DNA from: Endomychus coccineus | Lineage: Eukaryota > Arthropoda > Insecta > Coleoptera > Endomychidae | DNA: 64,000 nucleotides | Reading direction: 5' to 3' | Assembly: GCA_958510875.1 (NCBI GenBank) | Contig: OY294071.1 | Span: forward strand, 32,642,581 to 32,706,580 | Shown: one piece after another, positions 1 through 11,548 of the stretch | Layout: each line of letters opens with the position of its first letter | How positions within the stretch are numbered: position 1 is the stretch's first letter | Program-made: the position numbers and the translations under genes | The notes under the pieces: generated by a model | What the model was told of the DNA's origin: nothing | Database searches by the model: none | What the model saw: the letters and a program-made list of their open reading frames with translations, nothing else

Positions 1-584
1 GAATCAATTGCATTCCCCCAACCACAAGGATTCACCTCGTTCTTCACGTTTTTGGGCTATAAAACATTAGATTCCAACATGTTTTTGCAATATGTACAGA
101 GAAATGTTTTTGAATTACAAGTTGATGTAATGAAGGCCATTATGTCTGGTAAATATTAGACAAATCTATTCCTTTGTTAATTTGCTTGACAACTTCAGAA
201 TTGTTGAAGTTCTATTAAGAATTTGTTTTTTTAGATATCCCTAATACTAAAGATGGAATCAAATTTAAATTGAAATTGCTCTCCTTGCTTCCACGTTCTA
301 GAGCAACACGATTACTGAACCAGTGGCAGCATCCAATTAGTCTGATGTTGAGAGCTAGAGAACACGCCCTCAATATTTTGTCAGGTGTGGAAGGTGCAAC
401 TGGAAGGCTTCAAGGTTCTTTTAACAAATCATACAGTATAAGTTTGGATGCTTTGCCTTCAGGAGACCGATATTCTCCGTTAGATAGCTTTCTAGATTTG
501 TTAACTGCTAAGGCTAGTCTAACGGATTTAGATTTTGGACTTCTCATTGAAGCAACTGAATCTTCGACTGTTGATTTTTTGTAA
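1..584 (+). CDS. C-terminal exons of an unrecognised gene (partial)
   Basis: Two exons are readable: 1-148, which begins mid-gene in frame 1, and 235-584, which ends with TAA at 582-584. The intron 149-234 has a GTAAAT donor and a TTTTTTTAG acceptor. Codon phase is kept across it (G|AT gives Asp). The visible 164 residues are soluble looking and helical, with an Arg-rich stretch ([13 protein letters not shown]) and a Leu/Asp-rich C-terminus. I do not recognise the family. The 5' part lies outside the window. The joint coding evidence is good, since both frames are open and joined by a phase-compatible intron, but the function is unknown. Confidence 0.6.
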
Positions 585-1009
585 GAATTTTCTGGGTTGC
601 TGAAATTTTCTCTTGTACACAATAAACTTACTACGATAGTTCTTAATTTGTGATATAGCTGTTTTAACCGCTCAAATCTAAAATGATCTTCATACATCAT
701 ACAATGAAAATTTTAATGTCTTCAATATGTTATCGATTTTTTGGCTCTTCAGCTTCTGGTATATTTCCTATTTGGATTTTTAACCTCAACGGATAACTTT
801 TTATGGATCACCTGAAATGTTCCATTTATGTGTGCAATAAACGTACTATGTATAATTTCAATTGTTTACTTCTGCATAACCTCCAATGTTTTACGCTCTG
901 TTGAATCATTCATTATTATTCTATCGGGTTTTGAAATAAAACACATAGACTAGTCGGCGGAAATTTTTGCCTGCATTTTCCGGGCGGTAGCAATGTTTCG
1001 ATTGATTCT
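585..1009. other. Intergenic, no feature seen
   Basis: AT-rich sequence downstream of the first gene. AATAAA-like words near 621 and 836 could serve as polyadenylation signals. Nothing else is supported. Confidence 0.4.
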
Positions 1010-1248
1010 TATATATTGTTTGCCGTAGGATACGATTCCTTCGATACGGTGTCACACCAAATTCTATTAGAAAAACTCGAATCTGTAGGTGTAAGAGGAA
1101 CAGCACTTTCTTTAACGAAATCTTACATCACAAATCGTTCACAACAAGTTCGCATCCGAAATACCTACAGTGATGAGGTCCTGGTGGAATTTGGTGTGCC
1201 ACAAGGTACAGTGTTAGGTCCACTACTATTCATTATTTATCTAAATGA

Positions 1249-1263
1249 TGTGTGTGTGTGTGT
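1249..1263. repeat. (TG)n microsatellite at the junction
   Basis: A pure TG run lies exactly where the plus-strand RT stops. On the minus strand it reads (CA)n and is followed immediately by the 3' side of the minus-strand element, so it may be that element's simple-sequence 3' tail. Confidence 0.6.
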
Positions 1264-3461
1264 ATCTCAATATATTGGCCTCTTGTTTATGTAGCCATTT
1301 TTCGATAGAAATAAAAATACCATAATACCGAACAAATTTAACCTATCAACCTATAAACCAATTACGGACAACGAAGAAATGCAAGGTGAAGTTTAACATA
1401 GGATAACATATAATAAGACAAGGACACAACTGGCCAAGGAACCCATCGTGGCATTTACTCTTCATACACAAACAATACTGGGCCACGGAAGGATTTATGA
1501 TGGGATTATAACAACAACTAACCTCAAATAATAACAATAGACAGCTATTATACTACTATGTTTATATTTCGGATATGATCAAATAGTTCCAATAGTGCAT
1601 TGGAAATTCACATAAGACGATAGAATTCAAATTAATTGGTTTAATTATATTGAACAAATGAATTTTATTCAAAAAAATATTATTCTGGGCTTCATTATTA
1701 GGGCAGTCTAGGATTACATGAGTAAGTGAACCAATAGCGCCGCAAGTGCACAATTGATCTTCATTTATATTAATTTTGTATAAATATTGAGGACAGATTG
1801 CATGTCCAGATCTAATTCGACATATGGTCTTGATAAAGGCTTTGGTTAAGGAATTCTCAATTAGGATATTTGAAAACCAAGAATGAGTCATCACTTTTGG
1901 GATGAAAGATTTGAAATTGCTGCCAGTGTTCGAGTTTTGGTATAACATGCTCCATTTAGATGTACATAAACGATTAATGTGACTAAAGATATCGTTAACA
2001 GGAATCTTAAAGGATTGTACATTTACTAGGTTGGTAGCTTCTTTGGCTAATTGGTCAACCACCTCATTATAGCGTATACCACAATGAGCCTTAACCCATA
2101 GAAGGGTAACATTTTTATTGTATTGCCTAATTTGGTTTACCTTTTGAAGGATCATATAGATAATGTAGGAAGAATGAGAGTTGAATCTCAAGTTTTTTAT
2201 TGAAAGTAAGCTACTCAAACTGTCTGATAGAATTATTAAATCAGAATTTACATGAATTTCTTCGATATAAATTAGAGCCTCATATATAGCTAATAATTCA
2301 CTATTGTAAATAGAGAACATATTATTTATTTTATAGGAGTTACTAAAATTCCTATGAACATCATATATAGCTAGACCGGTACCCGATAAGGATTTGGAAG
2401 CGTCTGTATAGATTTTGTAGCTTGTAACATAATTTGACATAATAGAATTAAAATGGGCTTTGATAGTACTGTTGCAGATTCGAGTCATACTTAGGGATTA
2501 TTATGTTAGGGATCTGTCTAGAAGCATCAAAGTCAATGCCAAACATACCAGAATAGTTGCTAGTAAACGAAATTTCTCTAAACGATAAAAATTCTTCATA
2601 AAATTCGAGTATAGCTGGTAATTTTTTGTTAATCCAATATACATGAGTCAAGGACGACGTATAGAAATTATGAAGTTTATTTAAAAAACTAGCTTGAGAT
2701 GCATATTTTTTTGATATGTACTTGAGAGCTAAGTAGTTTCTTCTTATTTGAAGAGGACTTTCATTGGCTTCGCTCAACATTACATCTATGGGCGTGCTTC
2801 TAAGATAACCTAAGCAAATTCTCATGCATTTATTTTGTAGAACATTTAATTTTGATAAATGGGATTTGGCTGCAGCACTATAAAATAAACAGCCATAGTC
2901 CAATGAGGACCTGATGAAATTCTTGTAAAACATCAATAAAATACGTGGATCTGCTCCCCAATTTGTGTAAGCAACGAATTTTAATATGTTCAAACCTTTT
3001 TCACATTTCCTTAAAATTCTGCTTATATGTTCATTCCAGAGTAATTTGCTATCCAAATGAATGCCAAGAAAAGTTATTTCATTTTTAAGTGGGATAATAA
3101 TGTTATTCAGAGAAATATTGAACTGAACATTACTACGTCTTCTTGAAAACACACATATATTTGATTTTTCAGGCGAAATCAATAACCCCAGTTTTAATAG
3201 GCCCGCACTAACTATGTTAATGAAATCTTGAATATTTGTTAAACAGACATTAATATCAGCATTCATAAAATATATGCATATGTCATCTGCAAATTGTATT
3301 ATACAGATGTTGTTATTAATACAGAGAGAATGTAAACGGTTGACATATATAATATATAAAATAGGTGCCAATATACTTCCTTGGGGTAAACCTTGTGACG
3401 TACGTCTTTGTGAACCTAATTTGTTCTGAATTTTCAAGATAATATTACGATTGGAATACAA
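1264..3461 (-). pseudogene. Non-LTR retrotransposon ORF2 fragment: RT plus RNase H
   Basis: Read on the minus strand. 3461-2448 encodes an RT fragment with SQGLPQGSILAPILYIIYVN (motif B) and the FADDICIYF catalytic box (a variant of YADD), then the thumb region. 2488-1562 encodes an RNase H domain with YTDAS at its start, SELLAIYEAL, ILSDSLSSL and WVKAHCG...VDQLAKEA, then the Cys/His cluster region (CTCGAIGSLTHVILDC) that follows RNase H in Jockey/I-like elements. The two frames overlap by 41 bp, so a frameshift separates RT from RNase H. The endonuclease and N-terminal RT are missing (5' truncation). 1264-1561 is its 3' UTR. It is inactive but retains long open stretches, so it is fairly young. 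Confidence 0.85.
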
Positions 3462-4330
3462 AGATAATCTGTTACGCAGATGACACTGTGTTACTGATAG
3501 AGGCCGAATACTGGGAAATGGCGTATAAATATGCTCAAAAAGACATAACTATGATAAATAACTGGCTTGATAGAAACCTTCTAACTTTGAATATTACAAA
3601 ATCCTCTTTTATCACTTTTAGTATAACTAACCTGAATACACCACAAGAAAATTTTATAAAATTACATGACTATAAATGCAATACTTATACTACATGTAAT
3701 TGTGACAAATTAAATAGATCTGAAAAAGTGAAATGTTTAGGAATCATTATTGACAGACACCTCAAATGGGATAAACGCATAAAATATATCATTAATAAAA
3801 TTAGGAAGTGCATTCATAAATTTAAAGAACTGAGAAACATACTCAAACTTAAAGATCTAAAAATAATATATAAATCATTAATTGAGTCGATCATAAATTA
3901 TGGAATAGCCTTCTAAGGAGTGGCAAACACAACAATTTTAAACCAGTTAAGTATAACGCAGAAATATATTATTAAAATCATTATGTCTAAGCCGAGAATA
4001 TATTCAACAAACCTTTTATTTACTGAGAGTAAACTATTTGATGTTAAATAACATTTTGTTAAGGCAGTAATTAAATTTATGCATAAAAAAAGTGTGTACC
4101 ATATGACAGTTGAGCACAATGTTCATACAAGATTCAACTTTAATAATTTATATATTTCCTAAATGAAACACACTTCTTTTAGTCAGCAACATATCAGTTA
4201 TCTGGGTCCTAAATTGTACAATTTAATACCCAGCAAATACAAAAACAAAAATTATAAGAATTTAATAATAATTTTGGACCCATGGATAAGAAAAAATGAA
4301 CTAATAATTGAGTCATGTCTTAGCAAAATT

Positions 4331-4692
4331 TAATACTCCTAGTATTATTTCTTATCAAATTTCATAAATTATATATAAATTTAATTTTTAACAAATAAAA
4401 AGTAAATGATTTACCATCAATTATATTTTTGTAGTAATTATCTAGTATTTTTGTACTTGTTTGATATCATTATTATTATTTTTGTAATGTTATTTCAATT
4501 TAATTCAATTTAGTTGTTAATTTTCCCTTTCCTTTTCTCTCCCTCTCTCTATAACTTTAGCTTTAGATTAGATTAACTACTTTATTGTTGTCAGGACAAA
4601 CACAAACCTACTTGTATAGGATTAGCTGTAATTTGTTTACCAGCGAATTTTTATTATATTATAGAAGTGACGCATATTATTATTATTATTAT
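4331..4692. other. AT-rich 3' flank of retroelement, (TTA)n run
   Basis: Probable 3' UTR of the plus-strand retroelement, ending in a short TTA/TAT microsatellite at about 4677-4692. No coding seen. Confidence 0.35.
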
Positions 4693-5611
4693 CGTTATCC
4701 GTACTTTGTAAAAATTGTGCTTCTTTTTGTAATTATACAATTTGTCAAAAAAAATTACTTTTTTTTACATTTTTCTTTATATATCTCCTCTCCTGTGCAT
4801 TTTTAGCATTATGCACTTCATAGTTTTTTGTTCCTTACTTAATTATCTGCAAAATGAAATCTAGTGCGATATCCCAAGTGCCATTGTTAACCTGCAAGTT
4901 TTTTAAACATTCAATATCTCAACAATTAAAATACCTAGGAGCTTGAAATTCTCAAAATATGTTGCTATTTCTAATATAAATGAATGCACCAAATTTCAAA
5001 ACGATCGCTTTTTAACTTTTAGAGTTATTAACGATCAAAATTTTTTTCGCAGTTTAGTTGCATAAGGCGCTAAAGTTGCTGTGATCGTCTGATTTTGATC
5101 CAACTGGTCTCAAAAATTCAAAAAAATATTCAATTTAATATCCCGTTGGAATTTTAAAAAAAAAGTTAATTAGAACCGATTTTACAACGATTTGTTTAAC
5201 ACTATATAACTTTTTGAGACCAGTTGGATCAGAATCAGACGATCACAGCAACTTTGGCGCATTATGCAACTAAACTTCGAAAAAATTTTGATCGTTAATA
5301 ACTCTAAAAGTTAAAAAGCGATCGTTTTGAAATTTGGTGCACTTATTTATATTAGTAATAGCAACATTTTCTAATAATTCCAAGCTCCTAGGTATTTTAA
5401 TAGTTGAGATATTGACCGTTGAAAAAGACACGTTCTTTCAACTTTTAACGCATTTTGTAGATAATTGAGTAAGGAACAAAAAACTATGAGGGGCATAATG
5501 CTAAAAATGCACAGGGAAGGAAATATAAAAGAAAATGTAAAAAAGTAATTTTTTTTTCACAAATTGTTAAATTAAAAAATGAAGCACAACTTTTACAAAG
5601 TACGGGTAACG
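4693..5611. mobile_element. Long foldback (hairpin) element, arms about 400-420 bp
   Basis: Left arm 4693-5116 and right arm 5211-5611 are imperfect inverted copies around a loop of about 95 bp. Matching blocks include the ends (CGTTATCCGTACTTTG against CAAAGTACGGGTAACG), AAAACGATCGCTTTTTAAC against its complement, and CCAACTGGTCTCAAAAA against TTTTTGAGACCAGTTGG next to the loop. No coding capacity is seen. TAT flanks both ends, but the left flank is a TTA repeat, so the target duplication is ambiguous. This is a non-autonomous foldback DNA element. RNA transcribed across it would form a long double-stranded hairpin. Confidence 0.85.
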
Positions 5612-5754
5612 TATCAATCGAAACATTGCTACCCCCCAGAAAATGCACGTTTTCATATTATTTCTTCCCCACCTTCTGGTCTAACATACAAGTGGACCAA
5701 ATGAACTGAATTTTGGATTTACTTAAAAATCTTATGCCATTTGTTGTGTGAATA

Positions 5755-5960
5755 TTATTTGGGACATATAAACCCTGTGCTTAGCTCTAATATGGCACAT
5801 AATGGAGGTTCAATTCTCCAATTTCTGACCACTTTTCCAAGCATTAACAATCCATAGGCGTAAGTCACAGGATCTTGGTGGCCAATTGACATATTCATTT
5901 CGCAAAATAACTTGCTGAACAAATTTTTATTTGTTACCATTGATAAAGGTCTTTTTAATG
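5755..5960 (-). pseudogene. Possible DDE transposase relic
   Basis: On the minus strand, near 5870-5895, the frames together read NWPPRSCDL followed (frame-shifted) by LTPMD. This resembles the WPPRSPDLTPLD block before the last catalytic acid of mariner-like/IS630 transposases. The rest is too degraded to place. Low-confidence call based on one motif. Confidence 0.3.
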
Positions 5961-6470
5961 GAGTGTTTATTTGAAAGCAGTTTCATTGGTGGTGTCCAAA
6001 GGAGTTTCTGTGTTGCGTAGCCTATGGTACAGTTGGATATTTACCAGAATTTGAAAATGAAATTTCATTTCCAAATCACAGATGTTTCAGGTATTAGTGA
6101 AAATTATACTACAAATGTTGAATTTTCCCAACAAGTCAAAACGAGATATTTTATTGAATAAAACTGCTATATACAAATAAATTGACATTCACAAAAGTAG
6201 TGAATCTTTATCAGTGGTGGACTATTCATGTATTCCATTCTTGTAAGTTATTATAGGAATGTAACTGAGAATTTAGAATTTTATAGTCCACCCTGACAGA
6301 TACCAGTTCTGCTAATAAAAACTTTATATACTACATGTATACACATATACGTATTGCTAAAAATACATTCATGAAGCAATTGAATATAAAAATAATAAGA
6401 AATGTGTAAATTTTCAAATAAAATGAAAAAAGTAACTTTGATGATACAAAGTGGATTTTCTTTCATGAAA
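5961..6470. other. Intergenic / 3' region of RTF2
   Basis: AT-rich with no coding feature. Probable RTF2 3' UTR; candidate minus-strand polyadenylation signals are present (TTTATT around 6416). Confidence 0.35.
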
Positions 6471-7786
6471 TTAGTTATAAAATGGATTATATGTAATCCA
6501 ATGTGCACGTGTTTGCTCTTTTTCTGATTTGTGAGTGGTAAAGAGAGATTTATATACGTCAGTAACCTGAGGATCCTTTGCAACACTATAATCCAACTTC
6601 ATTTTCTTCGTGTCCATCTCCGAGTCATGAATCTTCCCGGAGCGTTTTCCACTTGAAGAAGATTCAGCAGACATAGTTTTTATTAAATCCTGAAACAAAC
6701 TCATGAGTTTAATCTAAATCAGTAGCTAATGGAAATAATTTTTCCAAATAAATCAAATAAATGTGACTCATTCCCAATTCCTTATCATCAACACTACAAA
6801 TAAGAAAGAATCACCCTTATACTAAAAATATTCTTAAAGTACTACTAGTGCTATAACAGTATTTTTAGTGGATAAGCATGATCGTTTTTATTTATGATAT
6901 TAGTTATCCATAGTGTTAACTCTTTTATAGTTTATTATTACTAATTAACTTGTATCATACCTTCCCAGGTTGGATTTCCTCCTTCACCTCTTCAACAGAA
7001 CTTGTTTCAATTGCTTCTACTTTAATTTTCTTATCCTTTCTTTTTTTCAATTTCAACTGCCGATTTGCCATTTGTTCTTTCATCAAAATAATATCTTCTT
7101 CATTTCCATTCAGAATCACAACGTCTTCAGACACAAACGGTTTTTGACACTGTAAAGTGGTTAATTTAGTAACTGAAATCAATATTTATCAAATACCACT
7201 TACTTTATGGCATACTTTGGTAGCAATTTCCTTCAGAGCTCGCTCAGAGAAGACACAGCCACATGACCAAAGTGCAATAAACCGGAATTTACCTGCCATT
7301 TCAAGACCAATCACAGGACAAATATAAGGAGCAGAACTCACAGTAGCAGCCCGTTCTTTTGTATCATCATCTTTATATATGGGATTACATGTTAAGTTCA
7401 ATTCTTTAATGTCCTGAAAAACGACAAGTTATTCACAAAATATAATTGTAATTGGAAATACTTTTCTTACCTTCAATGTTTTAACGTGACTGATTGTATC
7501 TGGTATTGCATCTTTATTCAGCAAGGCTTCAATCAAACTCAATTTGTTATACAGTTTACCCAATCCGCAAGTAACAATGGGAGATTGTAACAATTGTTGG
7601 GTTAGTGCACAACACCTCCATTGAAAAACTAATTCAGAATCTTTATCTTTCTGCAAAGAAAGAGTTTTTCATCAGAAAATGAACCGGTTGAAAATTCCTC
7701 AAAAAATTAATACTCACGGATTCTGGCTTTTTCTTCAATCTCACTAATTCATCTCTACGGGGAATTGTACCACCATCACAACCCAT
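6471..7786 (-). CDS. RTF2: Replication termination factor 2 (RTF2)
   Basis: Five exons on the minus strand: 7718-7786, 7471-7650, 7204-7413, 6961-7149 and 6471-6689. All have GT-AG borders and all introns are phase 0. Together they encode 288 aa (human RTF2 is about 306). The N-terminus MGCDGGTIPRRDELV is the family hallmark. A degenerate RING-like/Rtf2 domain follows: WRCCALTQQLL, then CPVIGLEMAGKFRF, WSCGCVFSERAL, and KCQKPF across the exon 3/4 border. Exon 4 ends in a Lys-rich stretch, and the C-terminus (YKSLFTTHKSE...WITYNPFYN) is typical. RTF2 acts at stalled replication forks and has been linked to proteasome-dependent fork remodelling. The start at 7786 is the only one giving the MGCDGG signature. 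Confidence 0.95.
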
Positions 7787-8097
7787 GATGTCCTTGGAAA
7801 AATAGCACCAAAGAATAGCTAGTTATTCTTTCAGATAACACAAATGAGAGAAATTATTTCACATATAAACAGTAGATACAATTTAAATGGTGTTCAGATT
7901 AAAATTAATGTAAACAAAGAAATCATTCAGTTTATTTTCATTAAAATTGGAATGACAGCTTGACACTGTTGACAGCACTAGGTGTAGGTAAGTTAGGTAA
8001 GACAGAAGTAGGATGCACTAATACCACAGAATAATTTATTTGTGCTGAGACCATGATGATAACTAATACCACAGATCAACTGAAAGTTTGATACAAT
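7787..8097. other. RTF2 upstream region
   Basis: No coding feature seen. Presumed to hold the RTF2 promoter and 5' UTR. Confidence 0.3.
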
Positions 8098-8318
8098 CAC
8101 GGTCGTATATACAGGTCTGTTAACTCTATGTTTCACATGAGTCTCATACATGTCGCCAAACTCGTAGTCCCCCACTCAGCCACCAGCTAGCGCATGGATC
8201 GAAATATAACTCGACTCATGCGCCACCCTTTTGGTACTACGCAGCATATGACGCTTAGCGGGCTCACTTATCACATAGGAAACAGCCTCGAGATTCCAGA
8301 CCTGTATATACGACCGTA
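8098..8318. mobile_element. P-like MITE, CACGGTCG family (copy A)
   Basis: A 221-bp element. Left end CACGGTCGTATATACAGGTC; right end is the inverted version ending ...TACGACCGTA (last base diverged). It is flanked by GATACAAT (8090-8097) and GATACAAC (8319-8326), a 7/8-matching 8-bp target duplication. The internal sequence matches the copies at 9060 and 35858. Confidence 0.85.
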
Positions 8319-8326
8319 GATACAAC

Positions 8327-8986
8327 CACGGTCATATATACAGGTCTGGAATCTCTATGTTTGACATGAGTCTCTTACATGTCGCCAAACTCGTAGTCCC
8401 TCGCTCAGCCACCAGCTGGCTCATGAATCGAAGTATGTTGTCAGGATTAGGCGCCATATCGCGCAAATTTCAAGCCCCACAATACAAAGATTGATTGATA
8501 ATAACCGCACATTTTAAGTAAAATAATTTATCTCGTAACGCAATATTTATTATTCTGATTTGAGAGAGGAATTGAACTGTTACTCTTGTCAAAATGTATT
8601 ACTCACCTTAAAAATAACTTTCCCTTTTTCGCACACATAAAAGACCTCGTTAAAACGATTTCTTTCCGAAATCGCAAATATCCAGTTTTTTCGCATTTCC
8701 GCATCTTTTGCACTTTAAAAACAGAAGTTTTTGCTTTACACTTTTTAACCCCGTTTTGCATTTCGGCACAATGCACGGTTTTGTAATTTTTTCTAAAAAC
8801 GCCGGTATTCCTTGTGTTTATAAGTCAACAATGACAGTTGCCAGAGAACACGGTCGTATACGTGCCAGAGAACATCTCTCGACTCATGCGCCACCCTTTT
8901 GGTACTACGCAACAGATGACGCTTAGCGGACTCACTTCTCACATATGAAACAGCCTCGAGATTCCAGACCTGTATATACGACCGTG
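8327..8986 (-). mobile_element. P-like element with THAP exon relic (copy B)
   Basis: A 660-bp member of the same family. It starts CACGGTCATATATACAG, ends CGACCGTG, and has an exact 8-bp target duplication GATACAAC (8319-8326 and 8987-8994). Unlike the short copies it keeps internal sequence with a THAP-type exon on the minus strand (8607-8776). It looks like an internal-deletion derivative of an autonomous element. The left duplication is shared with copy A. Confidence 0.85.
8607..8776 (-). pseudogene. THAP-domain exon relic
   Basis: Minus-strand reading gives CIVPKCKTG, then remnants of a Lys/Arg-rich block, then VCEK near the end. This follows the C2CH layout of THAP zinc fingers (C-x4-C at the start). 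Frame breaks and stops make it dead. It ends at a GTGAGT donor (complement of 8601-8606), as in the copy at 37659. Confidence 0.65.
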
Positions 8987-9059
8987 GATACAACGAAAGA
9001 CTTCGCGCTATCTTCGACTATTCACTATTTCACCCAAATCGTTCCAATTTAGTCAAATA

Positions 9060-9345
9060 CACGGCCGTATATACAGGTCTGGAAACTGGAGGCTGTTTCC
9101 TATGTGAGAAGTGAGTCCGCTAAGCGTCATCTGTTGCGGAAGTACCAAAAGGGTGGCGCATGAGTCGAGGGATGTTCTCTGGCACGTATACGACCGTGTT
9201 TGAACGATATGGCGCCTAATCCTGACATCCTGACAACATACTTCGATTCATGCGTCAGCTGGTGACTGAGCGAGGGAATACGAGTTTGGCGACATGTAAG
9301 AGACTTATGTCAAACATAGTTTCCAGACCTGTATATATGACCGTG
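9060..9345 (+). mobile_element. P-like MITE, CACGGTCG family (copy C)
   Basis: A 286-bp element with inverted ends (CACGGCCGTATATACAGG / CCTGTATATATGACCGTG). It is flanked by GTCAAATA (9052-9059) and GTCGAATA (9346-9353), a 7/8-matching 8-bp target duplication. It is close to the family's complete short form. Confidence 0.9.
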
Positions 9346-9353
9346 GTCGAATA

Positions 9354-11548
9354 CTCTAGTGTGTGCATCGAATTCTATATTGCTTCAGCGTCGGCGATTC
9401 TAGCCCAGACGGTAAGACTCTGGCCTCATTCTTTTGCTTCCAATTGTAACGGTGAGCCGAGCGTATTGATTTAAAATAATAAATAAATCTGGACTGAAAT
9501 TACTCCAGATTTAATATTTCCAGATTAGTGAATAGGTTCGGAATCCTATCTCACTGCTTGTAACAGTCGGCTGGGTATTATTTCAGGTAGCGTTAATACC
9601 TCATCGACGTGTTATATGAATTTGAAAATTGTTTGTTGGAACCTGTTCGGGTATCAGAGATCGTAGTTGATCCGTGTACCCTTGAGGTTCCTTAAAGCTG
9701 CCACCACTAGGCACTAGGTGTATATTTCAGCCCACCTAGAAGCTGTTTTTGACAACGATGCCTTGATCTCTTTCAAGGGACCGCCTCGTACATTTACTTA
9801 TACTTATATCTTTATGTCTATTCAAGCGTAAATTCTGAAGGTCGTATTCGCTGAGAGGTCATTAGGAATTACCAGTTAAACTCGTTAATCAAATTAAATG
9901 ATAAATATATATTGAATAAAAGTTAACAAAATTTGGTACATTACAACACCGCAAACGAATATAAATTACTACAAACTTTAGAAATGGAAATGATACATGA
10001 ATTTAAAATGTCAACTTCAGGTTCACCCCAAAATGGGAACCTGTGAAACCGTTATCAATGTCGCTAGTTCTACCCCTTCCGCCAGTGAGCGAGTTCCTGC
10101 CCAGGATCTCTGGAGAGTTTGAATCGAATGAAAGACTAATTGGCACACACGGAACAGTGATCGATTTCGCGCTCGATCAAGTCGATGATTGATAGCTAAT
10201 ATTGTAAATTAAAGGGTTCCTCTCCTTCTGGTAGCCTGGGGCAAGCCTAGCGACCTGATACTCGATCATATCACCTAAGTGATCTCCGATAAGCGGAATT
10301 TGTATAGAACATTCAAATTAGCCTAAATGGCTGAAAAAACATAAATTAACAAAATAAACATTGAAGTCAATATAACAGTTGTTCTTTGTCAATTAAAATG
10401 CACTTACCCTGTTGGTCTAATAACACAATTTCCTCTCGAACCCCTTGTAGAAATAACGCACAGAGGATTTAAACATACGATTTCTACATCGGATTAAATT
10501 TGGTATGATAGGAACTTGTCACAAAATGATTTTTAAATAAGGGAACAAACACTTTACGCGTGACGCGGAAGACGCGAACAAGTCCGGCGCTGCTTTAGGC
10601 CCCAGGGATGCATAACCCTTGTTGCAATGAACACAAATTGATGAATTAATTTAATCTCTATAAATTTCTGGAATTTAGTTTGTTTAAATCTTGACAACAT
10701 GATATTGATTGATTTGATTGATACATGACTTGATTTAATGCAACAATGGAGCATCCCTGTGGACATAAAGCTAGCTGGACTTACCGAAGAAGTAGATGGT
10801 GAATAACTACCGAGTGGGTGCTTGAGAACTGCTTTTTCCCTCAAAGTAATTAGTTTTTATGAAATCATTGAAGCGGGAGCATCCCACGTGCAAAGCTTAG
10901 AAAATATGTTCAATTTAGAATCCCGGGATCAAAACCCACCCATAAGTTATAAATCCACCTATCGCAATCTAACTAGGCGAAAGAATCGTAAGTGACAGAT
11001 CTACTCAAGTCCACGTGGACTTTTCCTGATTCAGGGATAAAAGTACCGTTCACCGCATACTTTGCTACGTTTGCTTCAGATTACAGACGCTTATAGACAT
11101 ATCAAACATATCGTGTGTTTATTTCTAGATATAATAATTCATAAAACTTTCAATTTGAATTAAATCAAATTATTTAAAGGCCTCAAAAACAAAAAGTAAT
11201 AATCCGTCGGATTATTACACAATAGCGTAGGTTCAAAACACCAAGTGGCAATGTTATAGCAGGTTAGTTTGTATCATTTTTAAATTTTTATATATTTTTG
11301 GGAATACTAGGTTTCTTTTTGCAATTTACTAATTTTCCTTGCCCTTGATCACATGTATCAAAGGTTTGGTATGACTTGGACGAATTAGTCCCTCGTCTAC
11401 CTTCGTGCTAATACTAAAGTTAAAGTCCAGTTCTGTCACCAGCGACACTTTCTGTAATAAATAAGAATGAACAATTCTCACTCCCACTGGTTTGTGTCGT
11501 TGTAGCCTGTAGCTGGTTTATTTCAACTTTGCTTTGCTGCGTCCTACC
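9354..11548. other. Non-coding stretch, probable old repeats
   Basis: No gene found. A short inverted repeat (AATCTGGA...TCCAGATT, about 9485-9512) and a perfect palindrome GTAATAATCCG/CGGATTATTAC at about 11202-11222 are visible. Base composition is less AT-rich between about 9540 and 10280 than around it, which suggests an old element I cannot classify. Confidence 0.35.

Larger units (their letters stand above)
1010..4330 (+). pseudogene. Non-LTR retrotransposon RT, split in two by an opposite-strand element
   Basis: Two plus-strand pieces look like one reverse transcriptase. Piece one (about 1016-1250) carries the palm motif A region (FDTVSHQILLEKL) and motif B (GVPQGTVLGPLLFIIYLND). Piece two (about 3466-4330) starts at the catalytic CYADDTVLL box and continues through the thumb (VKCLGIIIDRHLKWD). 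The missing stretch between LND and YADD in Jockey/I-type RTs is short, and here it is filled by the minus-strand element at about 1264-3461. Piece two has stops at 3916 and later, so it is dead. The 5' end is truncated near 1010. That both pieces come from one copy is an inference from motif order and orientation. Confidence 0.7.

Noticed and set aside
4693..5611. Interpretation of the foldback as an LTR or microRNA gene
   Set aside because: Arms are inverted, not direct, and far longer than a microRNA precursor.
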